Shown here piece after piece: positions 20,196-29,023 of a DNA stretch of 47,725 nucleotides. The position numbers were made by a program, and so were the translations under genes. Position 1 is the stretch's first letter, and the number at the start of each line of letters is the position of its first letter. This DNA is from an uncultured Prevotella sp. (GTDB lineage Bacteria; Bacteroidota; Bacteroidia; Bacteroidales; Bacteroidaceae). The DNA lies in the NCBI GenBank assembly GCA_900319715.1, contig ONPM01000003.1, positions 1 through 47,725 on the forward strand, written 5' to 3'. Under the pieces are notes generated by a model. The model made no database searches and was not told the DNA's origin. It was given only the letters and a program-made list of their open reading frames with translations.

Positions 20196-22769
20196 TTAGA
20201 ATGTGAGTCTGAAGATATATCTTACGCCCCATTTGTGACTGGTGGGGAGGTCGAGGTAGTTCAGACGTCGTACGAGGTCAATATGGAAGAGTTTGAAGAT
20301 ATTGTGTACACCCATGACGAGTTCGACGTAAGGCTGGTTGCGGTCCATGATGTTACAGCCTTCGGGGAAGTACATGAGTTGGTTGCTGCCTGCGTTCTCT
20401 GGGAGGAACGGGTTGTTCTTGTCGCTGAGGGATCCCCAGAGCGTGTTGACGGCAATGTATTCGCGCCACTTGAGTTTCTTCAGAAGGGGGATGCGGTTGA
20501 AGATCTTGCCGTTCATGTCCCATGACAGCATCATCGAGGCATAGCGATCGTTGAGGAACTCCATGTTGTTGATGAGGTTGTACATCTCTTCCTCGATGAC
20601 GTACGACTGGTTGGCAGGCGGTTGGAGCAGGAGCATGTAAGGCACCTGGTTCCACTGTATGCCTCCCTTGAGGAAGAGGTCTACCTTACCCCAACTGTTG
20701 AGCCAGAAACGCTTGTAGATCTTGGCCTCGGTGACGTTCGACGTGTACTGTCCGCCCAGGAACCCCTTGAAGCCGAAGGTATGGCTGAGGGTGAGCACAG
20801 GAGCATCGCGGTTGATGGTCACACGACGCTGCTTGCTGTTCACATACGTCTCGTCAGGGGCATAGCGCAACTCGGCGTGGAGTTCTGTGGTGCGCAGGAA
20901 CTCGCGGTGGTGAACCTTGATGTCGTCGATGGTTTGTCGGGGCTGGTTGAGGGTCCTGAACGACATGGCTCCCACAGCCTCCATTTCCTCGGCCTTCAGC
21001 GAGAGGGTGGTCTTCAGGCCGCCATACATCTCGTATTCGAAGGCAAGGGACTGGCGATTGCAGATCATCATCTTGTCGATCTTCGCCCACTTGAAAGCCA
21101 CGAGGAAGTTATCCTTATCCGTGGGCAGGAAACGGTCGCTGGGTGTCTGCACGTCGTAGTAACTCTCCAGTCGCAGGGTGCGCTTGGGATACTCCCACGG
21201 TGAATAGACCTTGTCGATGAACGAGTAGTCGAGGCTGGCCTTATAGTAGTTCTTATGGCTGCCCCATCCGTGAGCGTAGTAGCCGCCTATGAACCATCGT
21301 TTCCAGAGGTTGGCGGTGGTGGTGGCGCTGATGCGGTTTCGCCAGCCGTCGAAGTTGTTGCGGGTGAGGATGGTATTGACAGGGGTGAGGTCGATCTTGT
21401 TGGGCTCACCTGTCTCGATGGAGTTCTCGATAAGGGCGTCGAGACCGAACATGAAATATTTGAAGCCTTTGATGTTCTTGATGTTCTTGACGAACGAGCC
21501 CATGGAGTCTTCGCTCTTCGTGAGTTCCACCTGTCGGTATTCGCTCCAGAAGGTCTTCCCTCGCATGCCCGCGTCAGGCTCCTTGATCTCCGTTCGCTTG
21601 CCTTTGAAGAGTTTGGCCGGCAACTCGTCGAAGGAGTAGCCGGTATAGCGGTTGTTCTTGATGACGATAGCCTCCTGGAGAAACTTGGCAAAGGACAGTT
21701 CGGTAATCATGTCGTCTTCTGTGAGTACCCAGTCGCCATTGTCGAGGCGCTCGAACTCCTGATTGATGCGCAGGTTCTTCACCCAGTTGACTGACGACTG
21801 CTTGGGCAGTGTGAGTTCGCAGCGGCGTACGTGGTAGGTGGAGTCTTTGAGGATGTAGATATCTCCGCGGAACCCGAAGTCCATCTGGTTGTTGGGCAGG
21901 AAGTGGAGATGTATGCACGAGTCGCGCTGGATCTTCACCGTGTCTTCGATGTAGAAACGGTAGAAGGCGATGGCGTCCTTGCCGATAGGAGAGGTAAAGG
22001 GGTATTGTACCAGACGGATCTGGTCGTCGTAGAGGTTTACGTCAGTGAAGACCTCCTTGAGCACGATGTTCAGGATGTCGCCCGTCTGGAAAAGGTCGTT
22101 GATACCAGACGACTGCTGCCCCTTGATGATCTTCTTCTTCGTCTTAGGATCCTTGCGGTAGATATGCTCCTCTACGCTCTCGTCGACGCTGATGGGGAGG
22201 ATGAGTTTGTTGGTGTATTGGCATTCCTCCACCTGGTCTAGCAGCCATGGCGTACTGGAGAACGGCTTCTGCTGGAGACGTTGCGGCGAGAGGTCGTTGG
22301 CGGCCAGCGTCAGTTTCTCGTATTTGTCGTACCTGTAATAGTCGTGGTTGGAGAGGTCGCTGAGTTTCTTGGCGGCGATGACCTTCTTCATCAGTTCGAC
22401 GGCAGGGTTGTTCTTGCGGCTGTACTTGCCTCGCTCAGACTTGATGGTCACCTCCTTCAACATGGCGTTGTCAGGCTCCAGTGCGATGTCGAGGGGAACC
22501 TTTGTGGCGGCGTTGATGAGTACCACCTTTGACTTATAGCCTACGGAACTGAAGGTGATGCTCCAGCCTGCGTGACGGGCGATGCTGAACTCACCCTCGA
22601 GGTCGGAGATGACGGCGACATTGTGTCCCTTGTACACCGCACTGGCATAGGGAAGGGGTTCACCTGTGCTTGCGTCAGTGATATGACCCTTTATATATTG
22701 CTGCGCACTTGTCGGCAGACAGAGCAGCAGAAGGGCGAGGATCAGATAGAGATGTCTTTGTCTTGTCAT
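20196..22769 (-). CDS. DUF5686 outer-membrane protein with carboxypeptidase-regulatory-like domain
   Basis: An 857-residue secreted protein. A signal peptide (residues 1-22) is followed by a carboxypeptidase-D regulatory-like beta-sandwich (GHITDASTGEPLPYAS to VGYKSKVVL, about residues 28-105). The long remainder matches the DUF5686 type and ends in a beta-rich region with terminal aromatic residues (WGVRYIFRLTF), as expected for an outer-membrane barrel. The start overlaps the stop of the LolA-like gene by 4 bp (ATGA), so the two are translationally coupled. With a LolA-like carrier and an MMPL exporter next to it, a role in placing a lipid in the outer membrane is plausible (inference). Confidence 0.88.
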   Translation of the reverse strand: MTRQRHLYLILALLLLCLPTSAQQYIKGHITDASTGEPLPYASAVYKGHNVAVISDLEGEFSIARHAGWSITFSSVGYKSKVVLINAATKVPLDIALEPDNAMLKEVTIKSERGKYSRKNNPAVELMKKVIAAKKLSDLSNHDYYRYDKYEKLTLAANDLSPQRLQQKPFSSTPWLLDQVEECQYTNKLILPISVDESVEEHIYRKDPKTKKKIIKGQQSSGINDLFQTGDILNIVLKEVFTDVNLYDDQIRLVQYPFTSPIGKDAIAFYRFYIEDTVKIQRDSCIHLHFLPNNQMDFGFRGDIYILKDSTYHVRRCELTLPKQSSVNWVKNLRINQEFERLDNGDWVLTEDDMITELSFAKFLQEAIVIKNNRYTGYSFDELPAKLFKGKRTEIKEPDAGMRGKTFWSEYRQVELTKSEDSMGSFVKNIKNIKGFKYFMFGLDALIENSIETGEPNKIDLTPVNTILTRNNFDGWRNRISATTTANLWKRWFIGGYYAHGWGSHKNYYKASLDYSFIDKVYSPWEYPKRTLRLESYYDVQTPSDRFLPTDKDNFLVAFKWAKIDKMMICNRQSLAFEYEMYGGLKTTLSLKAEEMEAVGAMSFRTLNQPRQTIDDIKVHHREFLRTTELHAELRYAPDETYVNSKQRRVTINRDAPVLTLSHTFGFKGFLGGQYTSNVTEAKIYKRFWLNSWGKVDLFLKGGIQWNQVPYMLLLQPPANQSYVIEEEMYNLINNMEFLNDRYASMMLSWDMNGKIFNRIPLLKKLKWREYIAVNTLWGSLSDKNNPFLPENAGSNQLMYFPEGCNIMDRNQPYVELVMGVHNIFKLFHIDLVRRLNYLDLPTSHKWGVRYIFRLTF

Positions 22770-23350
22770 TTAAACTGATGGCCTGTGAATGTATATTCCG
22801 TGTAGCCGCTCTTCTCGTTCATGCGGAGAGCCTTGAGTTCGGACGTGTTCTTGTCGATGGTGAGTACGAACGAAGAGAACAACATGCGTCGCTGTGCCTT
22901 CTTGGAGTCGGCTTTCGGCGTGATGGTGATCACAATGTTGTTGCCTTGCTTCGTCACGGCGAGGTCGCTGTATTTGGAGAGGTCGCCCTCACCACCCTTG
23001 AGGATGTATTCGAAGACAGCCTGGAAGGTGGCGAACTGTGCGTTCTTCTGGCTGCTCGTCTTGTGACTCTTGCCGTTGACAACCATTGTGAACTCACTGC
23101 CGTGCATCAGCAACTGGTCTTTGCCGCCATCGATGACGATGCCCACGTCTGAGGGCTTCTTCATCGTCAGTTTGCCTTTGGTGACGACATCGTTGGCGAT
23201 GGCGTCCTTATGGCTGGTCTTCCTGGCAGCAGCCGTGATCGTCGTTGCTTTCTTATATTTGGCGACAGCCTTCTGAAGATCGGCGTTCTGACCTACACAA
23301 ATAGTCAATTGACAAATCATCAATGTTAAACCTATCAACAGTTTTTTCAT
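22766..23350 (-). CDS. LolA-like periplasmic lipid/lipoprotein carrier
   Basis: A 194-residue protein with a signal peptide (MKKLLIGLTLMICQL to about residue 20). The mature part has the alternating beta-strand pattern and the late RRMLFSSFVLTIDKNTSELK block seen in LolA-like proteins that carry lipoproteins or lipids across the periplasm. Homologues of this kind accompany MMPL exporters in aryl-polyene, flexirubin and similar lipid clusters. It overlaps the DUF5686 gene by 4 bp and lies 42 bp after the FAD oxidoreductase gene. Cargo is unknown. Similarity to LolA is by pattern only; the family is divergent. Confidence 0.7.
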   Translation of the reverse strand: MKKLLIGLTLMICQLTICVGQNADLQKAVAKYKKATTITAAARKTSHKDAIANDVVTKGKLTMKKPSDVGIVIDGGKDQLLMHGSEFTMVVNGKSHKTSSQKNAQFATFQAVFEYILKGGEGDLSKYSDLAVTKQGNNIVITITPKADSKKAQRRMLFSSFVLTIDKNTSELKALRMNEKSGYTEYTFTGHQFK

Positions 23351-23387
23351 TTTTCTATTCTTTTTGATTATTAATACTCTTAATTAT

Positions 23388-23414
23388 ACCTCTTACCTCT
23401 CGCCACTTACCTCC
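23388..23414 (-). repeat. 7-bp repeat tract at the 3' end of the oxidoreductase gene
   Basis: Units of the GAGGTAA/GAGAGGT type on the minus strand. They span the stop codon and encode the last residues (EVSGER) of the FAD oxidoreductase. Confidence 0.6.
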
Positions 23415-24856
23415 AGGACCTCTTTCCCAAGGATGGCGCTGCAGGTGTGGAGGGATGTCATGGCCACTCCTTCCAATCCGTGCAGGATGAGGTTCTGTCC
23501 TGTCAGCAGCAGGTTGGGCAGCGGCGTACGGGGCGAGAGCATCGTCATCATGAGGTTACGGTAGTCCTTGCGCACGCCGTAGGCTGAGCCGAAGGGGGTC
23601 AGCGTATAGTCACGATAGGTGAGTGGCGTGCTCGTATAGTGATGCTCGACAGCAGCGCTCAGTCCTGGGATGACAGTTTCTGCGAGGGCCAGACAACGGG
23701 CGTAAGTCTGTTCCTTCCACATGTTGTAGGCCGTGTTGCGATGGTAGAGGAGCGTGTCCTCCCATTGCTGGCACTGGTCCCAGGGCATAGGTGTCATGAG
23801 GTCTATCTGGCGTGTATAGGGACTATCGTCTTCTGGCACGCGGCAGGAGATCATCACACCTCCGATGTCGCCGTCTTGGCTCCGATCCTCGTAGAAGGTC
23901 CATACGTTCGGATGACTATAGACGAACTTGTTATGATTGAAGTAGGGCAGGGTGCCCTTCTTGATGGTCAGCGAGGCGGTGAACATGCCGAAGGTGTTCT
24001 CTAACGAGTTAATCCTGCGGCGGAACAGATTCTTCAGCACCTGGCTCTGCTTCACCCACGAGAAGGTCTGCGAGGGGTGTACATCGCTGATGAAGACATC
24101 GCCTTCGTAGGTCTCTCCGTTGCGACAGCGGGCAGCCACGATATGTCCGTCGTGCTCAATGAGTTCCTCCACCTCCGCCCTGCAGAGGATGGTGCCTCCG
24201 TGATGGGTGATGTCGTCAGTGAGGGAGCGCACGATCATGTTGCCGTCACCCTTCAGTCGCCAACTGCTTTGGATGTAACTGCTCTGTCCATGTGCGAATG
24301 TGAAGAGTGGCAGCGACTCCTGTCGTAATTCCATCTTCAGGGCGTTGCCAGAGACGATGTTCACCAGTAGCGGATCGCTGAAGTTGTTCGTGAGCCACTC
24401 GTAGGCGCCAGCAGCCTGCAGGGTTCCTGCATCAGCAGAGCCGAGGTCGAGCGCCTGTGTCTTACGGAGCATGTCAGTATAACGTCTCAAAGCCTCACGC
24501 TCCTTGGGGAACGAGGCGGCCAGTGTGTCTACAAAAGCGTCGTAGCCCTCAGCCAATGCAAAGGTGTCACCCTCGATGGTCACGAGGTCGAAACCCTTGG
24601 GGTCGAGCCGTTGCCAAGGCAGACGCATCAGCCCTAACAGGTTGAAGATGCGATACATTGACTGTCCTTCTGCCAGTCCGCCCACATAGTGCAGCCCTGT
24701 GTCGAACGCCAGTCCGTCACGACGGTAACTCTGCAGGCATCCTCCAGTCTGTGCCTGTCGCTCCAGCAGGAGCACACGCTTGCCCTGCTTGCTGAGGATA
24801 TGGCCACAGACGAGTCCGCCAAGTCCACTGCCGATGATGATGACGTCGTATCTCAT
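23393..24856 (-). CDS. FAD-dependent oxidoreductase, phytoene desaturase/CrtI-like
   Basis: A 487-residue flavoprotein. The N-terminal Rossmann motif is IIGSGLGGLVCG, followed by LLLERQAQTGGCLQS and FDTGLHYVGG, a pattern shared with CrtI-type desaturases, carotenoid isomerases and retinol saturases. The C-terminus has the second FAD-contact region LLLTGQNLILHGLEGVAM. Such enzymes saturate, desaturate or isomerise double bonds in polyenes or acyl chains. It starts 9 bp after the MMPL gene ends and belongs to the acyl carrier protein/ketoacyl synthase unit, so its substrate may be a carrier- or lipid-bound chain (inference). The last residues come from a 7-bp repeat tract. Confidence 0.85.
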   Translation of the reverse strand: MRYDVIIIGSGLGGLVCGHILSKQGKRVLLLERQAQTGGCLQSYRRDGLAFDTGLHYVGGLAEGQSMYRIFNLLGLMRLPWQRLDPKGFDLVTIEGDTFALAEGYDAFVDTLAASFPKEREALRRYTDMLRKTQALDLGSADAGTLQAAGAYEWLTNNFSDPLLVNIVSGNALKMELRQESLPLFTFAHGQSSYIQSSWRLKGDGNMIVRSLTDDITHHGGTILCRAEVEELIEHDGHIVAARCRNGETYEGDVFISDVHPSQTFSWVKQSQVLKNLFRRRINSLENTFGMFTASLTIKKGTLPYFNHNKFVYSHPNVWTFYEDRSQDGDIGGVMISCRVPEDDSPYTRQIDLMTPMPWDQCQQWEDTLLYHRNTAYNMWKEQTYARCLALAETVIPGLSAAVEHHYTSTPLTYRDYTLTPFGSAYGVRKDYRNLMMTMLSPRTPLPNLLLTGQNLILHGLEGVAMTSLHTCSAILGKEVLEVSGER

Positions 24857-24865
24857 TTCACCTTA

Positions 24866-27346
24866 TCACTTTTTCAATTTCCTAAATACGGCGGGTTGCA
24901 CGACGTATGAGAGGATGACTGCCGAGAGCAGTCCGATGAGTGTGGAGAAGCCCACGCTCTTGATGGCGGGGTGCACGGCGATGAGCATGCTGCTCACCGT
25001 AACAATCAGGATAACGGCGGAGAAGAAGATGGCGGTCTTGTGATAGCCCAGCAGACGGCTGTCCTTGCCAATGAGACCGTTGATGACGAAGATGCTGTAG
25101 TCTACGCCGATACCGAAGATGAAGGTGGAGATGATAATGTTGATGAGGTTGAAACGCACATCAAAGATCACCATCGCCCCTAAGACAATAAGCCAACTGA
25201 GCAGGATAGGAGCAAAGCCTAAGAGCGTCAGCCGCCAGTCGTAGTGGAAACTGATGAGTAGCACCACGAACACAAAGAGCATCGACAACCACTGAAGCAC
25301 GTTGAAGTCCTCGCTCATCTGAATCAGCGTATCTGTCGTGTAATAATAGGTGTCGAGAACCAGCAGATCAGGATCGGCAGCCACAGCGTCGCAGATGCGG
25401 ATATAGTCGCTCTCGCTGCTGCGCACGGAGTCGTTGGCACAGCGGACACTGGTGAAGCAGAGATAGTCTCCATTGTAACTCTGTTCCATCAGCGTCGACT
25501 GATAGCCCTCTGGTATGAGTTCTGCCTCGTAGAGGGCGTCAGGTTCGTAGTCGGCTGTAGCGGCCTCGAAGAAGGTCTCGAAGGCCTCTGGTCTTAATCC
25601 TGCCTGTGGAGCGCTGGTAGCGATGAGGCTTCTCACTTTCGAGAGCCTCTCAGGGGTCCAGAAGGCTTTCCAGGCGTCGATGCGCTGTTGTTGCTTGTCT
25701 AAGGGAATGAATACCTCGCTGGTGTGGGTATAACTCTTCACTAGCCCTAACTGCCCGAGGGAGTCGAGTTTCTTGTCGAGACGGGCGAAGTTTGAGATGG
25801 CTTCTTCCATCGTCTTGCCCTGACTGGCGAAGTATTTCTGCTTGTCGCCTGTATAGGTCTTGTCGCGGAGCAGTTGCTCGGAATGTTCCGTCATCTCCTC
25901 CAGATAGCCCAGATTGTGCATATCGGCATCGAAGCGGGTGCCGCCATAGAAGTAGAATCCTACCGCCACCACTACGATCAGCGCAATTGCAATCAAGAGG
26001 GGTTTGTTCTTGTCGAAGGGATAGTTGTTCAGACGGTCTATCAGCGCAAAGGCCTTCTTGTTCACCTTGTTCTTCTCTGCCCTCAGCATCTGTGGGAGAT
26101 AAACTAACGAGAAGAGCGTCGTACCAAGGATGGCGAAGGCGGCAAAGAGTCCGAAGTCGCGCAGCAGGTCTGTCTTGATGAAGAGCAGTCCTGCGAACGA
26201 GCCGATGGTTGTGATGCAACCTAAGAGTACGGGCTTTGTCTCGTCGCGCAACACCTGTTCAGGATCGCTCACATATTTGTATTGCGTAAGCACATGGAGC
26301 ACATAACTCATGGCCACGCCCAGCACAACGCCTCCGATGCCTAAGGCCAATAGCGAGAACTGTCCCTTGATGAAGTACATCATGGCCAGTCCGAAGAAGG
26401 TGCCAAAGGCTACGGGCAGCAACAATAGTGGGATGGTCTCCCAGTTGCGGAAGCAGACGAAGAGGAATACCAGCACGAGGATGAGTGCCCCAGTGATGGT
26501 GGTGGTCAGGTCGTGCTTGATCTGCGACGAGTTGTAGTAGCCGCTGGCGGGGGTGCCGTGATAACTGATTTCCACGTCCGGATGCGTTTGGGCAAACTGC
26601 GCAATCTCCTCGTTGAGCATCTCGAACATCGCCGAGCCTTGTCCTGTGTTCGTGGCAGAGAAGGCGGGCGTGATGAAGGCGATACAGACCGTCGAGTCTG
26701 GCACGAAGAAATGCCCCTCGATAGTCTTGTAACTACCTGTGCCAGAACTCAGCAGTGGTGCCATCTGCTCTTTGAGCAGGGTGCGCAGGCCAATGGGGTC
26801 GAGTTGGATCAGTTCTGGGAACATCTCTCCGAATTCGCCCTCGAGATCCTCCTTGTTTTGCTGCATCTGACGGGTGAAGTGCCCCTGTGTCAGCATCGTG
26901 TCGATGCGGGCATAGACAGTGGTGTCGATGTAGGCGGGAAGATGGTCTTGCAGATAGCCGATACCGTCAGCCATCAGGTCCTCAGGCAGGGCGTAGAACA
27001 CGTCACCCACTGAGTGTATGGCCGAGTCGCGTACCAGCAGACTGTCTACAAAGGCGTTACAGGTCTCTGCCAGTTCCTCTACTGTCTGTTCCTTGTCCGC
27101 ATGCTCATCTGTCTGTTTTTTCTCGAACAGCAGGAAGGTCTTGTCCTTGATGCGCAGGTTGGCGAAGGCCAGTTTCGTCGTACCGTCCTCATTTTTCGAC
27201 GAAGGCATCAGTTTGTCGATGTCCTCCTCCAGATGGATACGGGTGGCGAAATAGCCTAAGAACACAAACAACGCAACCATCGACAGCCAGCAGACTGCCT
27301 GATGGTCACGGAAATAGTGGTAGAGCCTGATGAACGACTTTGTCAT
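24866..27346 (-). CDS. MMPL/RND-family lipid exporter
   Basis: An 826-residue inner-membrane transporter of the MMPL branch of the RND superfamily. It has the duplicated layout: one N-terminal helix (about residues 15-35), a large periplasmic domain with EEDIDKLMPS at its start, a block of about five helices (about 270-430), a second single helix near 455, a second periplasmic domain, and a final helix block (about 690-820) containing FIFGIGVDYSIFVI. These proteins export lipids or polyenes using the proton gradient. The ATG at 27346 was chosen over a GTG at 27355 because the GTG lies in a GAGGTGA repeat that also supplies the ribosome-binding sequence. It sits between the ACP and FAD oxidoreductase genes. 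Confidence 0.9.
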   Translation of the reverse strand: MTKSFIRLYHYFRDHQAVCWLSMVALFVFLGYFATRIHLEEDIDKLMPSSKNEDGTTKLAFANLRIKDKTFLLFEKKQTDEHADKEQTVEELAETCNAFVDSLLVRDSAIHSVGDVFYALPEDLMADGIGYLQDHLPAYIDTTVYARIDTMLTQGHFTRQMQQNKEDLEGEFGEMFPELIQLDPIGLRTLLKEQMAPLLSSGTGSYKTIEGHFFVPDSTVCIAFITPAFSATNTGQGSAMFEMLNEEIAQFAQTHPDVEISYHGTPASGYYNSSQIKHDLTTTITGALILVLVFLFVCFRNWETIPLLLLPVAFGTFFGLAMMYFIKGQFSLLALGIGGVVLGVAMSYVLHVLTQYKYVSDPEQVLRDETKPVLLGCITTIGSFAGLLFIKTDLLRDFGLFAAFAILGTTLFSLVYLPQMLRAEKNKVNKKAFALIDRLNNYPFDKNKPLLIAIALIVVVAVGFYFYGGTRFDADMHNLGYLEEMTEHSEQLLRDKTYTGDKQKYFASQGKTMEEAISNFARLDKKLDSLGQLGLVKSYTHTSEVFIPLDKQQQRIDAWKAFWTPERLSKVRSLIATSAPQAGLRPEAFETFFEAATADYEPDALYEAELIPEGYQSTLMEQSYNGDYLCFTSVRCANDSVRSSESDYIRICDAVAADPDLLVLDTYYYTTDTLIQMSEDFNVLQWLSMLFVFVVLLISFHYDWRLTLLGFAPILLSWLIVLGAMVIFDVRFNLINIIISTFIFGIGVDYSIFVINGLIGKDSRLLGYHKTAIFFSAVILIVTVSSMLIAVHPAIKSVGFSTLIGLLSAVILSYVVQPAVFRKLKK

Positions 27347-27347
27347 A

Positions 27348-27373
27348 TCTCTCACCTCTCACCTCTTGCCTCA
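27348..27373 (-). repeat. GAGGTGA repeat tract at the MMPL ribosome-binding site
   Basis: Three GAGGTGA-type heptamers lie directly upstream of the ATG at 27346 and include purine-rich GAGGTGAGAG in Shine-Dalgarno position. Confidence 0.6.
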
Positions 27374-27376
27374 AAA

Positions 27377-27622
27377 TCAAGCAGGCAGATGCTGCTCGAT
27401 GTAGTCGTAGAGGTCGTTGAAAGTCTTGATAGAGGGCAGGTCTGTGGCGGGGATGGTAATCTTATAAGTATACTGTACCAATGCCACAAGGTCTACCAGG
27501 TTGATGCTGTCCAACTGGAGGGTTTCCTTCAGGATGGCATCAGGAGCGAAATCGCTCTCTTCAATCTCAAACTCTTCTGCCAGCAGGGTGTTTACCTGCT
27601 CGATGATTTCTTCTCTTGTCAT
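27377..27622 (-). CDS. Acyl carrier protein
   Basis: An 81-residue acidic acyl carrier protein. The phosphopantetheine attachment serine is in LQLDSINLVDLV (residue 39), with Ile in place of the usual Leu after DS. It lies between the ketoacyl synthase and the MMPL exporter. The genes around it show this is a dedicated carrier for a pathway outside general fatty acid synthesis. It would hold the chain during condensation and transfer (family knowledge). Confidence 0.92.
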   Translation of the reverse strand: MTREEIIEQVNTLLAEEFEIEESDFAPDAILKETLQLDSINLVDLVALVQYTYKITIPATDLPSIKTFNDLYDYIEQHLPA

Positions 27623-27683
27623 GTCTTTAATCTTTTTAATACAATAATTCTCTAGTTCTCAAATTCTTGATAATAATCTTTGC

Positions 27684-28910
27684 TTACTCTTTCCAGTCCT
27701 TGACGATCAGCGTGGAGTTCGTACCTCCGAAGCCGAACGAGTTGCTCAGGAACATGTCGAAGTGGGTCTCCTTAGTCTCTGGCAGTACGTTGATGCAGGC
27801 TGTCTCCTCGTCAGGATTCTCAAAGTTCAGACTGCCGCCGATGAAGTCGTTCTTCATCATCAGCATCGAATAGATGATTTCGCTGGCACCTGCCATCCAC
27901 ATCTCGTGACCTGTCTGACTCTTCGTCGAGGTGACAGGTACCTTGTAGTCGCCGAAGATCTGGGCGATGGCCATGGCCTCACGTCCGTCACCGGCATGGG
28001 TAGAGGTGGCATGGGCGTTGATATAGCCAATCTCGTGCAGGTCGACACCAGCATCTTTCAGACACAGTTCCAACGAGCGGGCAGGCCCCGTCACGTTAGG
28101 CGTGGAGATATGGTCGCCGTTGCCTGAAAAGCCCCAGCCAACAATCTCTGCGAGGATCTTCGCACCACGGGCCTTGGCGTGCTCATAACTCTCTACGACG
28201 AGGGTGGCAGCACCACCGCCAGGAATCAGACCGTCGCGGTCTCTGTCGAAGGGGCGGCAAGCCTTTGTGGGCTCATCCTCACGTACTGAGAACGCCATCA
28301 GACCGTCGAACGAGGCGACACTGAACATGTTGGCCTCCTGGGCACCACCACAGATGATGCAGTCCTGCAGACCGTTCTTGATCAGCAGGTAGCCCAGTCC
28401 TAAGGAGTGGGAACCTGAGGCACAGGCGGCAGAGGTGGTCAGGTTGATACCCTTCAAGTGGAACAGGGTGGCGAGGTTCATGGTCACTGTCGAGTTCATC
28501 GACTGGAAGATGGCACCACTGCCACAGGCGGCAGTTGCGCCAAACTGGCGGAACTTGTCCAGTGCACGCATCGTGGCCTCGGCCACAGAGTCGTTGCCGT
28601 AGATGACACCCACCTCATGGGCGTCGATGTAATCCTGTGTGAGTCCTGCGTGTTCCATGGCTTGTATGGTGGCCATATAGGCGTATTCTGCCTCCTCAGG
28701 CATCAACTGACGCAGATTGCGGTTCAGATAGGGCTTCAGATTGGCCTTGGGGACATCAGCGCAGAGGGCTGAACGGAAACCCGCATCCTTGCGCTCCTGA
28801 CTGAAGATGATACCACTCTTACCGTCGTAGAGCGACTGTTTCACCTCGTCGAGCGACGTTCCTAAGCATGACCAAATGCCCATTCCTGTAATTACTACTC
28901 TTCTTTCCAT
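27684..28910 (-). CDS. Beta-ketoacyl-ACP synthase, FabF-like
   Basis: A 408-residue condensing enzyme of the KAS I/II type, joining malonyl-ACP with an acyl chain. The catalytic triad is visible: Cys in TTSAACASGSHS (about residue 166), His in NAHATSTHAGD (about 305) and His in KSQTGHEMWMAG (about 340). GFGGTNSTLIV closes the fold. The usual GHTxGAAG around the second His reads GHEMWMAG, which points to a specialised subfamily. It is followed 61 bp later by its own ACP and preceded by a GNAT-like protein across a heptamer repeat element. The product chain is unknown; aryl polyene, flexirubin-like or another lipid are the candidates. Confidence 0.9.
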   Translation of the reverse strand: MERRVVITGMGIWSCLGTSLDEVKQSLYDGKSGIIFSQERKDAGFRSALCADVPKANLKPYLNRNLRQLMPEEAEYAYMATIQAMEHAGLTQDYIDAHEVGVIYGNDSVAEATMRALDKFRQFGATAACGSGAIFQSMNSTVTMNLATLFHLKGINLTTSAACASGSHSLGLGYLLIKNGLQDCIICGGAQEANMFSVASFDGLMAFSVREDEPTKACRPFDRDRDGLIPGGGAATLVVESYEHAKARGAKILAEIVGWGFSGNGDHISTPNVTGPARSLELCLKDAGVDLHEIGYINAHATSTHAGDGREAMAIAQIFGDYKVPVTSTKSQTGHEMWMAGASEIIYSMLMMKNDFIGGSLNFENPDEETACINVLPETKETHFDMFLSNSFGFGGTNSTLIVKDWKE

Positions 28911-28923
28911 TACTTTATTTTTG

Positions 28924-29004
28924 TTTACTATTTACGGTTTACAGATGATTACATCTGCAGGCAGTTCCTGGGCTTGCCAGGTTATCAACTGTAAACTGTA
29001 AACC
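28924..29004. repeat. Heptamer-armed inverted repeat element 3
   Basis: Shorter copy: left arm TTTACTATTTACGG with ACAG and TGATTAC, core GGGCTTGCCAGGTTATCA, right arm CTGTAAA units. It lies between the GNAT-like and ketoacyl synthase genes. Confidence 0.8.
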
Positions 29005-29023
29005 AATCATATTTCATTTTACT

